Source: Aliarcobacter sp. (GTDB lineage: Bacteria; Campylobacterota; Campylobacteria; Campylobacterales; Arcobacteraceae). From it: a DNA stretch of 64,000 bases. A program made the position numbers and the translations under genes. Within the stretch, counting starts at the first letter, position 1; every line of letters starts with the position of its first letter. Below the pieces are notes generated by a model. The model made no database searches. It was given only the letters and a program-made list of their open reading frames with translations, and was not told where the DNA came from. Shown piece after piece: positions 34,224-42,601 of this stretch. The stretch lies in assembly GCA_028703945.1 (NCBI GenBank), contig JAQVLW010000004.1:21982-85981 (forward strand). The letters run 5' to 3'.

Positions 34224-34564
34224 AAATTGTATTTATATTTTTTATAACAACGCTAATATCTTTAAATGCAGCAAAAATTGATGATACTATTTATGATACA
34301 AATTGTGTACGATGTCACTCAAAGTTACCAGTTGCAATAGATAAATATTTTTATAGATATTTATTGAAATATAGTAGTGAAAAAGCTGTAAAAGAAGCAA
34401 TGTTCGATTATATGAAAAATCCATCAGTAGAAAAAACTATTATGTCAGAATCTTTTATTACGAGATTTGGTATAAAAAAGAAAACAAATTTAAGTGATGA
34501 TAAATTAATGGAAGCATTGGATATTTACTGGAATGAATATAAGGTTTTTGGTAAACTAAAATAA
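34217..34564 (+). CDS. Small periplasmic c-type cytochrome-like protein
   Basis: A 115-residue exported protein with a signal peptide ending near SLNAAKIDD and one haem c motif CVRCH (Cys30, Cys33, His34). No clear distal Met ligand is placed as in classical cytochrome c, though M62, M66, M75 and M98 are available. It starts within the last codons of the kinase gene, a coupling that suggests it takes part in the signal pathway, possibly as a redox or haem sensor. Its electron partner is unknown. Confidence 0.78.
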   Translation: MVKIVFIFFITTLISLNAAKIDDTIYDTNCVRCHSKLPVAIDKYFYRYLLKYSSEKAVKEAMFDYMKNPSVEKTIMSESFITRFGIKKKTNLSDDKLMEALDIYWNEYKVFGKLK

Positions 34565-34635
34565 CTAAAATATTTTCACAATACATTCACAATTGGGATT
34601 TATACTTTCATCATAAATATAATAGGAGTTATAGA

Positions 34636-35073
34636 ATGAAAAAAATATTATCAATGTTTCTTATTACAAGTTCTTTAGTTTTTGCAGATAATAATTCAAT
34701 AGGACTTGATACTCTTGTTGGAGCTACAATTGGTGTGGCAATTGGTAATCAAATTGGAAGAGGAAATGGGAAAGACGTTGCAAGAGTTGCTGGTGGATTA
34801 ATTGGTGCAGGTATTGCAAATAATTCAAGAACGCCATCTTATTCTTCTAATCCTAATTATAATAATTCTTATAGAGATGATTATTACAGAGATGATAATT
34901 ATGAAAGAACAACAACTTATGTAAGAACTGATAGATATTACGATGATGACTATTATTATAGAAGACAACCTGCACAAGTTACTGTCGTTTATCAAAATTA
35001 CGATAGATTCCCACCGCCTCCAAGATACTATTATGAAAGACATCACGGTCATCATGGCGGATATAGGAGATAA
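34636..35073 (+). CDS. Glycine-zipper protein with Tyr/Asp- and His-rich tail
   Basis: The 145-residue exported protein has a signal peptide, a glycine-zipper membrane hairpin (LDTLVGATIGVAIGNQIGRG then GGLIGAGIANN) and a low-complexity tail in which Tyr, Asp and Arg alternate before ending in RHHGHHGGYRR. Glycine-zipper 2TM proteins sit in the outer membrane or periplasm and are often stress-induced. The His-rich end could bind metal. It is monocistronic, with AGGAG upstream and a strong terminator 5 bases after its stop. Confidence 0.82.
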   Translation: MKKILSMFLITSSLVFADNNSIGLDTLVGATIGVAIGNQIGRGNGKDVARVAGGLIGAGIANNSRTPSYSSNPNYNNSYRDDYYRDDNYERTTTYVRTDRYYDDDYYYRRQPAQVTVVYQNYDRFPPPPRYYYERHHGHHGGYRR

Positions 35074-35077
35074 AATA

Positions 35078-35112
35078 AAAAAAGACTCAAATGTTTCATT
35101 TGAGTCTTTTTT
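35078..35112. terminator. Bidirectional terminator
   Basis: A 16-bp perfect stem (arms 35078-35093 and 35097-35112, core GACTCAAATG) with a TTT loop, A-run on one side and T-run on the other. It serves both the glycine-zipper gene and the convergent flagellin gene. Confidence 0.92.
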
Positions 35113-35116
35113 ATTT

Positions 35117-35944
35117 CTAGCTAAGAAGTCTTAATACATTTTGTTGATTTACACTTGTAGATTGAACTTGTCCATAAGCTCCTATTTGAGCTAAAATATT
35201 TTGTTTAGAAAAGTTTGATGATTCTTTTGCATAATCTGTATCAAATAATGAAGCAGCATTTAAAGTACTTGTTTGTTGTGTAAGAAGGTTTCTACTTGAA
35301 CTTTCAAGCTGTTTTTGAGTTGTTCCAAATTCTGTTCTTACTTCATTTAATCCATTTATTGCGTTATCTACACTTTTTAAAAGATCTCTTGCATCACTTG
35401 CAGAAAAAGTTGTTGAATTTTGATTTACAAGAGCTGATAAACCTAATCCTTGTGTATTTGATTGAATACTTGAAGATTCTATTATATCTTCACCTTTTAA
35501 TCCTGATTGATATTGTTGAGAATCTGAAGCTGAACTATCAGTAGAGCTTTTTTGAAGTAAAGTTTGACCATTATAGTTTGTACTACTTGCAATTTTATCA
35601 AATTGGTTAAGTTGAGCTTTTATCTCTTTTAAAATAGCATCTCTTCCTTCTTTACTTGTAGTATCAGTTGAAGCTTGAAGAAGTTTTTCTTTTATAGTAT
35701 CTAAGATTTTTGATTGTTCGTTTGTTGCACTTGATGCTATTTGGCTTGATGCTATGGCTGAATTTGTATTTTCAATAGCCTGAGAATAACCGTTTGATTG
35801 AGCTAACAAACTATTCGCTATTGATAAACTTGAAGCGTTATCACTTGATTGGTTTAATTCAATTCCTGTTGCAATTCTAGCTAAAGACTGATTGGCACTT
35901 GCATAAACATTTTGGTTTATTGTAGAGTTTGAATTTATTTGCAT
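35117..35944 (-). CDS. Flagellin
   Basis: A 275-residue flagellin with the conserved coiled ends: an N-terminal QINSNSTINQNVYASANQSLARIATGIELNQSSDNASSLSIA and a C-terminal ASLFDTDYAKESSNFSKQNILAQIGAYG ending NVLRLL. The middle is short (about residues 135-185, Ser/Gln-rich), so the D2/D3 surface domains are essentially missing. A strong AAAGGAG precedes the ATG. I do not see a convincing sigma-28 or sigma-54 promoter. It is alone, with no other flagellar gene nearby. Confidence 0.93.
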   Translation of the reverse strand: MQINSNSTINQNVYASANQSLARIATGIELNQSSDNASSLSIANSLLAQSNGYSQAIENTNSAIASSQIASSATNEQSKILDTIKEKLLQASTDTTSKEGRDAILKEIKAQLNQFDKIASSTNYNGQTLLQKSSTDSSASDSQQYQSGLKGEDIIESSSIQSNTQGLGLSALVNQNSTTFSASDARDLLKSVDNAINGLNEVRTEFGTTQKQLESSSRNLLTQQTSTLNAASLFDTDYAKESSNFSKQNILAQIGAYGQVQSTSVNQQNVLRLLS

Positions 35945-36070
35945 AATATACTCCTTTTATCATTTAATAAATTTTATTCCTTTAAAGATTAAATTATTAT
36001 TAAGTTTTGATATAATAAGAACTAAGTTAGAAAAATTATTTTTATAAAAATAATTAAAAAAGAGAAAATA

Positions 36071-36586
36071 GTGATAATAATTGATTTTGAAACAAATAGC
36101 AGTAATATTGGTGATGTAATAGAAGTAGCAGCGGTTAGAATTGACAAAGATTTTAAGATTTTGGATAAATTCCATAGATATTATTTATCTAGGTATCCTG
36201 TTAATTATTTTTCATTTGCAGTTCATAGATTAACACCTGAATTAATACTTGATTACAGAAAAGATAAATCATATTGTTCTTATTTTACAGAAGATGAAGA
36301 TTTTTTAGAATTTTGTTCTTTTTCTGATACTTTAATTGCCCATAATATTTCTTTTGAATTAAGACATATTGATAATAAAGTAAAATTCAAAAAACATATT
36401 TGCACAATGGCTGAAAATAAAGAAATTGTAAAAGCTTATGGAAAAAGTGGAAGATTAAAAAATCCAAAACTAGATGAAACTTGTTTATATTATGGAATTG
36501 AATTTGATGGAGATAAATATCATAGTGCAACTTATGATGTAACAAAAACCTATGAAATTTTAAAAAGAATGAATATAAAACTATAA
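36071..36586 (+). CDS. DnaQ/RNase T-like 3'-5' exonuclease
   Basis: A 171-residue DEDDh-type exonuclease. ExoI is IIIDFETNS, ExoII is LIAHNISFELRHI, where Glu replaces the usual Asp, and ExoIII is YHSATYDVTKTY with the catalytic His and Asp. The start is GTG at 36071, right at the first strand. It is not the replicative proofreading subunit in size or context. Substrate (DNA or RNA) is unknown. The gene is 65 bases upstream of the photolyase operon on the same strand and may be co-expressed. Confidence 0.8.
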   Translation: MIIIDFETNSSNIGDVIEVAAVRIDKDFKILDKFHRYYLSRYPVNYFSFAVHRLTPELILDYRKDKSYCSYFTEDEDFLEFCSFSDTLIAHNISFELRHIDNKVKFKKHICTMAENKEIVKAYGKSGRLKNPKLDETCLYYGIEFDGDKYHSATYDVTKTYEILKRMNIKL

Positions 36587-36650
36587 ACAGTAAATATTTA
36601 CCTACAAGAAGACTTTTTATTGTTATAAAATAAAATAAAAAGGATTTCTT

Positions 36651-37607
36651 ATGAAATTAGGAGTATCAGCTTGTTTAATTGGTACACAATGCCGTTATGA
36701 TGGTATTGGAGCAAATGATAAGTTTGTTATTGATGTTCTACAAAAATATTTCCAAACAGTTCCTTATTGTCCTGAAACTATAATTTGGGGAAGTCCAAGG
36801 GAAGCTATTCGACAAACTTTAAGCGAAACTGGTGAACTTAAAATTGTAACTTCTACAAAAAATCCAAAAGATGTGACAACTGAACTTGAAAATGTTTCAA
36901 TAGAGTGTGCAGATAAAATTCAAAATGATGATTTATGTGGTTTTATTTTAAAATCAGCATCACCTACTTGTGGGCTTGAAAGGGTAAAAGTTTATAAGCC
37001 TTTTAATGCACCTAGCGTTAAAAATGGAATTGGAGTTTTTGCACAACAAATCAAAGAAAAATATCCATATTTACCAGTTGAAGAAGAGGGCAGATTAATC
37101 GACCCTTGGCTTAGGGAAAACTTTTTGATGCAAATTTTTGCATATCAAGATTTACATAATTTTCTAAAATCAACTCCTACTTTTAATGACTTAGTGATTT
37201 TTCACACTTCTTACAAATATCTTATTTATTCAAAAGCTCAAAAATCATATACAACACTTGGAAGAATCGTTGCAAACAAAGATAAAAAACAGTTAGATGA
37301 AATTTTACTTGAATATAAAGAAGAGTTTTTAAAAGCAATAAGTCTAAAAGGAAATGTAAATAAAACTTACAATGTTTTACTTCACATGTTTGGATATTTT
37401 AAAAAACTAATAACAAAAGAGGAAAAAGAAGATATTTTACAAGCACTTCAAGAGTTTAAAGACAAAATTATTCCTTTAATTGCCGTTATGAAAATTATAA
37501 ACTTATATGTAAAAAGATTTGATGTTCAGTATTTAAAAGTGCAAAAGTTTTTAAATCCATATCCAAAAGAGTTAGCTTTAAGAAGCGATATTAAGGCATA
37601 CAAATAA
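36651..37607 (+). CDS. DUF523-DUF1722 fusion protein (YbgA-like)
   Basis: The 318-residue protein joins an N-terminal DUF523 (LGVSACLIGTQCRYDG, about 1-140, with several conserved Cys, including SPTCGLERV) to a C-terminal DUF1722 (about 190-310). The fusion is well known and often sits beside photolyase genes in bacteria with light-responsive operons; biochemical function is not established. Here phrB starts on the last base of its stop codon. An AAGGA ribosome site and AT-rich promoter region precede it. Confidence 0.92.
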   Translation: MKLGVSACLIGTQCRYDGIGANDKFVIDVLQKYFQTVPYCPETIIWGSPREAIRQTLSETGELKIVTSTKNPKDVTTELENVSIECADKIQNDDLCGFILKSASPTCGLERVKVYKPFNAPSVKNGIGVFAQQIKEKYPYLPVEEEGRLIDPWLRENFLMQIFAYQDLHNFLKSTPTFNDLVIFHTSYKYLIYSKAQKSYTTLGRIVANKDKKQLDEILLEYKEEFLKAISLKGNVNKTYNVLLHMFGYFKKLITKEEKEDILQALQEFKDKIIPLIAVMKIINLYVKRFDVQYLKVQKFLNPYPKELALRSDIKAYK

Positions 37608-38959
37608 TGAAACAAATTTTGTGGTTTAGACGAGACTTAAGAATAAACGATAGTGCAATTTTAGCTTATGCAAAAGATGAAGTATTGCCTATATTTATTT
37701 TTGATAAAAATATTTTAGACAAACTTGATAAAGATGATAAAAGAGTAACTTTTATATATGAATCTGTTTTAAAATTAAAAGAAAATCTAAAAAAATTAGG
37801 TCTAAATTTAGCCATATTTTATTCAACTCCAAAAGAGGTTTTTCAAACTCTTAAAACTCAAGGCTTTGATAGCATTTTATGTTCAGTTGATTTTGATAAT
37901 TATGCTAAAAAAAGAGATGAAGAGATAACTAAAATCATCCCAATACAAACTTTTACAGATTCTTTTATTACTCATCCAAATGATTGTCTAAAAGCTGATA
38001 AAACACCCTATAAAGTCTTTACTCCATACTATAATAACCTAAAATTTATTTGGGATTCTTATAAACTCGAAGAGTTTAAAACAAATAAAAATCTAAAATT
38101 AATCCCTTTTGATTTTGAGTTTATTCCAACACTTGAAAACATGGGTTTTATAAAACAAACTTTGCCACAGTTTTTACAAAAAAGTGCAGATGAACTACTC
38201 CTAGATTTTGGTCAAAAAATAGATAATTACAAAATTGATAGGGATTTTTTTGATAAAAATGCAACTTCAAATCTAGCTGTTCATTTAAGATTTGGTTTAA
38301 TTTCTCCAAGGCAAGCTTTTAATAAAATAAAAGAGCTAAAAGCCAGAACTGAAAACAAAGAGTTTTTTATTAGAGAGCTTTTTTGGCGAGAGTTTTATAA
38401 CTATATTTTGTTTCATTTTCCAAAAAGTGAAACATCAAATCTAAATGAAATAAAAGTAAACTGGAATGAAGATGAAACAGTTTTTCAAAAATGGTGTGAT
38501 GGAAACACAGGCGTTCCAATAATCGATGCTGCTATGAGATATTTCAACCAAACTGGAACTATGCACAACCGTTTAAGAATGATAGTTTCTTCATATCTAA
38601 CAAAAAATTTATTAGTTAATTGGAAAAAAGGGGAACAATATTTTGCTTCTAAACTTCTTGATTATGAGGCAAGTTCAAATATAGGTTCTTGGCAATGGGC
38701 AGCAAGTACAGGAGCTGATTCAGTTCCATATTTTAGGATATTTAATCCATATTTACAATCGGCAAAATTCGATAAAGAGGCTATTTTTATAAAATCAGTA
38801 ATTCCTGAATTAAAAGATATAAATACAAAACTCATTCATAGTGAAAATGGTGTTCAATCAAATATATTTTTGGATTATCCAAAACAAATAGTTTCAATAG
38901 AATTTTCAAGAAAAAGAGCAATTGAAGAGTTCAAAAGAGCGAACAATGAAAAATCTTGA
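37607..38959 (+). CDS. phrB: Deoxyribodipyrimidine photolyase
   Basis: A light-driven, FAD-dependent enzyme that repairs pyrimidine dimers. The 450-residue class I photolyase begins with LWFRRDLRINDSAIL (antenna-binding domain) and has the FAD-binding half, with REFYNYILFHFP, the conserved NTGVPIIDAAMRYFNQTGTMHNRLRM and GSWQWAASTGADSVPYFRIFNP. Residues for cyclobutane-dimer repair (Trp, Asn, Met of that region) appear intact. It is coupled to the DUF523 gene by a one-base overlap and overlaps the next gene by 14 bases. Confidence 0.96.
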   Translation: MKQILWFRRDLRINDSAILAYAKDEVLPIFIFDKNILDKLDKDDKRVTFIYESVLKLKENLKKLGLNLAIFYSTPKEVFQTLKTQGFDSILCSVDFDNYAKKRDEEITKIIPIQTFTDSFITHPNDCLKADKTPYKVFTPYYNNLKFIWDSYKLEEFKTNKNLKLIPFDFEFIPTLENMGFIKQTLPQFLQKSADELLLDFGQKIDNYKIDRDFFDKNATSNLAVHLRFGLISPRQAFNKIKELKARTENKEFFIRELFWREFYNYILFHFPKSETSNLNEIKVNWNEDETVFQKWCDGNTGVPIIDAAMRYFNQTGTMHNRLRMIVSSYLTKNLLVNWKKGEQYFASKLLDYEASSNIGSWQWAASTGADSVPYFRIFNPYLQSAKFDKEAIFIKSVIPELKDINTKLIHSENGVQSNIFLDYPKQIVSIEFSRKRAIEEFKRANNEKS

Positions 38960-40367
38960 TATTGCTGTTATTGGAAGTGGAATAGGTGGGAGTTTAATCT
39001 CTGCTTTAAATAAAAACAAAGATTTAATCCTTTTTGAAAAGGATAAAATCTTAGGTGGTTGTGCTTCAACTTTTAAAAGAAATGCCGCTTATTTTAATGC
39101 AGGAGCCACAACTTTTGTAGGTTATGAAAATAATCATCCAATCAAAAATATTTTTGATGAAGTAGGAGTTATTCCAAATGTTATCCAAAGTAAAATAGCA
39201 ATTAGAACCATTCAAAATAGAAAAATCGTAGATAGAATACAAAATTTTGAAGAGTTTTTGACTCAATTAAACAGCGTTTATTATCACAAAAACAATAGAA
39301 TTTTTTGGAAAACAATCAAAGAAATAGATGAAAAATTTTGGAATTTAAAAAAAGTATATTTTGCAAAATATGGTTTTCAAGAATATTTTAAAACAGCTTT
39401 GTTTGTAGCTGAACTTCTAAAAGAGTTTGGATTTATGCTTTTTAAAACAGCAGATGGATATATAAATGAAATTTTGCCAAATATCTCAAAAGAGTATAAA
39501 GCTTTTATAAATGCGCAACTTTTAATAACTCTTCAAACAGATTCAAAAGATTTATCACTATTAGCCATGAGTTTGGGTTTAGCTTATCCATTTCATAAGG
39601 TTTTTTATCCAATTGGCGGAATGGGGCAAATAATAGAAGATTTATTAAGAGATGTAAATGTTCAAAATAAAGAAGAGATAATTTCTATAAAAAAAGAGCA
39701 AAATAAATATAGATTAATCTCCACAAAAGATGAATATTTAGCTTCAAAAGTGATATTAAACTCAGCAATTTTTGAAAGTTCAAAACTATTTTTAGATGAA
39801 AATATAAAAAAATATTACGATAAATTTTCATTTTCAGACCAAAGTGCTTTTGTGGTTTATTTGAAGTTAGATTCAAAAGAGAAACTTTTACATCACTATC
39901 AAATTATTTTAAAAGACAATATTCCAAATTGTATTTCAAACTCTTTTTTTATTTCAATTTCAGATATAAATGATGAAAAGTTATCAAAAGATGGTTATTC
40001 AATCACTATTTCAACCCACTCAAAGGCCATATTTTGGGAAGGTTTAACAAAAGATGAATATGAAGCTAAAAAAGAGTTCACACAAAATTTTATAATAAAA
40101 GAGTTTTTGAATAATTTTGATAATATAAAACAAGAAAACATAAAAACAATATTTTCAGCCACTTCAAAAACTTTTTATAGATATATAAATAGAACAAATT
40201 GTGGCGGAAAACCAATAACAGCAAAAACAATTTTTCAACTTCCAAGTTGCAACACGCCATTTGATGGTTTGTACAATGTAGGTGATACGGTTTTTGCAGG
40301 TCAAGGTTGGCCAGGAGTTGCTATTGGAGTTGGGGTTTTAAACAAGGAATTAAATGCAAACAGTTGA
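38946..40367 (+). CDS. FAD-dependent oxidoreductase, phytoene-desaturase (CrtI)-like
   Basis: A 473-residue flavoprotein with the dinucleotide fold IAVIGSGIGGSLIS at the start, LGGCASTF in place of the CrtI GG-R loop, and the C-terminal FAD motif NVGDTVFAGQGWPGVAIGVG. CrtI/CrtISO relatives act on carotenoids, retinoids or other polyenes. No phytoene synthase or other carotenoid gene is adjacent, so the substrate is open; porphyrin oxidation is another option within the amine-oxidase superfamily. I use ATG 38946, giving a 14-base overlap with phrB. Confidence 0.82.
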   Translation: MKNLDIAVIGSGIGGSLISALNKNKDLILFEKDKILGGCASTFKRNAAYFNAGATTFVGYENNHPIKNIFDEVGVIPNVIQSKIAIRTIQNRKIVDRIQNFEEFLTQLNSVYYHKNNRIFWKTIKEIDEKFWNLKKVYFAKYGFQEYFKTALFVAELLKEFGFMLFKTADGYINEILPNISKEYKAFINAQLLITLQTDSKDLSLLAMSLGLAYPFHKVFYPIGGMGQIIEDLLRDVNVQNKEEIISIKKEQNKYRLISTKDEYLASKVILNSAIFESSKLFLDENIKKYYDKFSFSDQSAFVVYLKLDSKEKLLHHYQIILKDNIPNCISNSFFISISDINDEKLSKDGYSITISTHSKAIFWEGLTKDEYEAKKEFTQNFIIKEFLNNFDNIKQENIKTIFSATSKTFYRYINRTNCGGKPITAKTIFQLPSCNTPFDGLYNVGDTVFAGQGWPGVAIGVGVLNKELNANS

Positions 40368-41343
40368 ATTAAAAATAGCACCAAAAGATTGGCTCTACAT
40401 CATCATAATTGGGTCATTTTTTGGGTTTTTTATATCTTTATGTTTTTATTTTATAAGTTATGATTTACAAAATATTTCAACGATTGTTTTTAGTACTGGA
40501 ACGGCTATTTTTATCTCTTTATTTGCATTTTTTTTGATTACAGTTTCAAATAAGTTTATTCTTCCAAAAATAAATAAAAAGTTTTGGTATTTGATTAGTT
40601 TTATTTTTTCATTTTTATCTGGATTTTTGGGTTTTTCTTTTTCTTTTCTTCTTTTTTCATTCGGTGATTTTAAGATTTTGCATATTATTTCACCTTTTTG
40701 GATTTATATTTCTATTACTATTGGATTTTTGACTTTTTTGGTTGGATTGATTTTGCATCAATTTATCTCAATGAAATACAAAAATGAAGAGATAAAAACG
40801 CAAATTTTAGAGACAAAACTAAAAGCTTTGGAAAATGAGCTAAATCCACACTTTTTATTTAATGCTTTAAATTCTGTATCAGAGTTGATTTATCAAGATC
40901 AAAAAAAAGCTGAAAATGCTGTGATTGAAATCTCAAAGTTTTTACGAAATGCCATAAATAAAGAGAGTTTGATAACTCTTGAAACTGAACTTTTTATGGT
41001 GAAAACCTATGTAAATATCGAAAATGTGAGATTTGATGAAAAAATAGTTTTAAATATTGCAGATTTTAGTGAATATAAAAATATAAAAATACCAAAGTTT
41101 TCTATTCAACTTTTAGTAGAAAATGCTATAAAACATGGATACTTAGGAAAAGTATTAAATATCGATATAAATTTCTCAAAAGACAAAATAAGAGTACAAA
41201 ATGATGGGAAAATAGCTAATATAGTGAAATTTGGAACGGGTTTATCAAATCTTCAAAAAAGATTGAAACTTCAAAAAGTGGGCAATTTATCATTTGAGAT
41301 TTTGGATGATAAGATGGTATTTACAATTGAATTAAAAGGATAA
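40354..41343 (+). CDS. LytS-type sensor histidine kinase
   Basis: A 329-residue kinase of the His_kinase/LytS class: four membrane spans in the first 135 residues with short loops and no extracytoplasmic domain, a coiled helix KTQILETKLKALE, the phospho-His in ELNPHFLFNALNSVSEL and an ATPase domain with QLLVENAIKHGYLGK and GTGLSNLQKRL. The lack of a periplasmic domain means the signal is sensed in or at the membrane. It overlaps the FAD oxidoreductase gene by 14 bases and precedes its regulator by 3 bases. Confidence 0.92.
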   Translation: MQTVELKIAPKDWLYIIIIGSFFGFFISLCFYFISYDLQNISTIVFSTGTAIFISLFAFFLITVSNKFILPKINKKFWYLISFIFSFLSGFLGFSFSFLLFSFGDFKILHIISPFWIYISITIGFLTFLVGLILHQFISMKYKNEEIKTQILETKLKALENELNPHFLFNALNSVSELIYQDQKKAENAVIEISKFLRNAINKESLITLETELFMVKTYVNIENVRFDEKIVLNIADFSEYKNIKIPKFSIQLLVENAIKHGYLGKVLNIDINFSKDKIRVQNDGKIANIVKFGTGLSNLQKRLKLQKVGNLSFEILDDKMVFTIELKG

Positions 41344-41346
41344 AAA

Positions 41347-42057
41347 TTGAAAATAATGATAGTTGATGATGAAAGTTTGGCTTTAAGCAGATTAAAAAGG
41401 TTATTAAATGAAAATGGAATTGAAGATATTACAGCTTTTGATAATCCAATTGAAGCTTTAAAAGAGATAACAAAAACAAAATTTGATGCAGTTTTTCTGG
41501 ATATTTCTATGCCAAATATCACAGGACTTGAATTAGCTGATTCTATTATTCAAGTTGAGCCAAAAACTTTTATTATTTTTCAAACAGCTTATTCAGAGTT
41601 TGCACTTGAAGCTTATAAAAGCGGTGGAATGGGATATTTAGTAAAACCAATTGAGTCAAATGATATAAAAAATATTTTAGAAAAAACCAGAAATTTTAAA
41701 AGTTCATCGGACGAACAATCAAAAAAAATCTTAGGAAAAAGAGGCGACAAACTTTATTTAATAGATATAAGTGATATTTATTACATCAAAGCAGATTTAG
41801 ATGAAGTAATTGTACGAATCAAAGATGCAGATGCTTATGTAAGAAGAAAGATAGGGGATTTAGAGACACTTTTAAGTGGTAAAAATTTCTTTAGAGTTCA
41901 CAGATCTTACATCGTAAATGTGGATAAAATCAAATCTATGAAAAGTGTAGAACAATCAAAACTACAAATCTCTTTTGATGGAATTGATGAAATAATCACA
42001 AGTTCAAAAGAGGGTGCTAAGGATTTTAGAGAATATATAGAAAGAAGAAGTTTATAA
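41347..42057 (+). CDS. LytTR-type response regulator
   Basis: A 236-residue regulator with a receiver (acidic VDDES, phospho-Asp52 in AVFLDISMP, Lys in YLVKPIES) and a LytTR DNA-binding domain (about 130-232, YLIDISDIYYIKADLDEVIV and FFRVHRSYIVNVDKIKSM). The start is TTG with AGGA upstream. It is paired with the LytS kinase. The nearest downstream target would be the SRPBCC-hemH pair, though the palindrome there is not a typical LytTR direct-repeat site. Confidence 0.93.
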   Translation: MKIMIVDDESLALSRLKRLLNENGIEDITAFDNPIEALKEITKTKFDAVFLDISMPNITGLELADSIIQVEPKTFIIFQTAYSEFALEAYKSGGMGYLVKPIESNDIKNILEKTRNFKSSSDEQSKKILGKRGDKLYLIDISDIYYIKADLDEVIVRIKDADAYVRRKIGDLETLLSGKNFFRVHRSYIVNVDKIKSMKSVEQSKLQISFDGIDEIITSSKEGAKDFREYIERRSL

Positions 42058-42113
42058 TAAATTTATAAACTGACAAAAAACACCTACTAAAACTATCCAT
42101 ATTCTTGTAAATT

Positions 42114-42142
42114 CTCCTTGTATAAAATATTTATACAAGGAG
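42114..42142 (+). promoter_or_regulatory. Perfect 13-bp palindrome over promoter and ribosome site of the SRPBCC-hemH pair
   Basis: CTCCTTGTATAAA (42114-42126) and TTTATACAAGGAG (42130-42142) are exact complements around ATA. The left arm contains a TATAAAAT -10-like box and the right arm the AAGGAG ribosome site 6 bases before ATG 42149. An additional direct half-site CTTGTAA lies at 42104-42110. It could be a protein operator or, if transcribed, a hairpin that hides the ribosome site. Confidence 0.6.
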
Positions 42143-42148
42143 ACAAAA

Positions 42149-42601
42149 ATGCAAACATTTATTAAAAGTTCATATATTAACTGTGATGTAAAATCTCTTT
42201 TTGATTTTCATTTAGACACAAATAATCTAACATTTATTACTCCTCCTGATACTAGGGTTGAATTATTAACAAAAGATTTTAAACCACAAATAGGACAAAT
42301 TCTCAAAATAAAAAGTACAAAATATTTTATACCAATGAATTGGGAAGTTAAAATAGAAAAATTAGATGAGCCAAATCTACTGGTAGATTTAGCCTTAAAA
42401 TCGCCCTTTGCTTTTTGGGAACATAAACATATATTTATAAAACACGGAAATATGAGTGAATTAAAAGACGTAATTACTTTCAAAATGCCTTTTGGAATTT
42501 TGGGAAAATTACTTGAAGGATTTGTAAAAAAAGATTTACAAAAGATGTTTGATTTTAGACACAAAATCACAAAAGAGATTTTAGAAAAGGGTGAAAATTG
42601 A
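42149..42601 (+). CDS. SRPBCC-family ligand-binding protein
   Basis: A 150-residue START-like helix-grip protein: MQTFIKSSYINCDVKSLFDFH at the start, ITPPDTRVELL, a central WEVKIEKLDEPNLLVDLAL and FWEHKHIFIKHGNMSELKDVITFKMPFG. Related proteins near photolyase genes are annotated as cyclase/dehydrase or cell-division inhibitor SulA-type; the ligand is unknown. Its stop overlaps the ferrochelatase start by four bases (TTGA), so a porphyrin- or haem-related ligand is an attractive guess. Confidence 0.82.
   Translation: MQTFIKSSYINCDVKSLFDFHLDTNNLTFITPPDTRVELLTKDFKPQIGQILKIKSTKYFIPMNWEVKIEKLDEPNLLVDLALKSPFAFWEHKHIFIKHGNMSELKDVITFKMPFGILGKLLEGFVKKDLQKMFDFRHKITKEILEKGEN

Noticed and set aside
34825..35134. 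Ile/Ser-rich antisense and overlapping frames across the glycine-zipper gene
   Set aside because: They arise from the Tyr/Asp low-complexity tail read in other frames.
35117..35944. Flagellin as a truncated pseudogene because of its 275-residue length
   Set aside because: Both conserved termini are complete and in frame; a short or missing surface domain is normal in Arcobacter-type flagellins.
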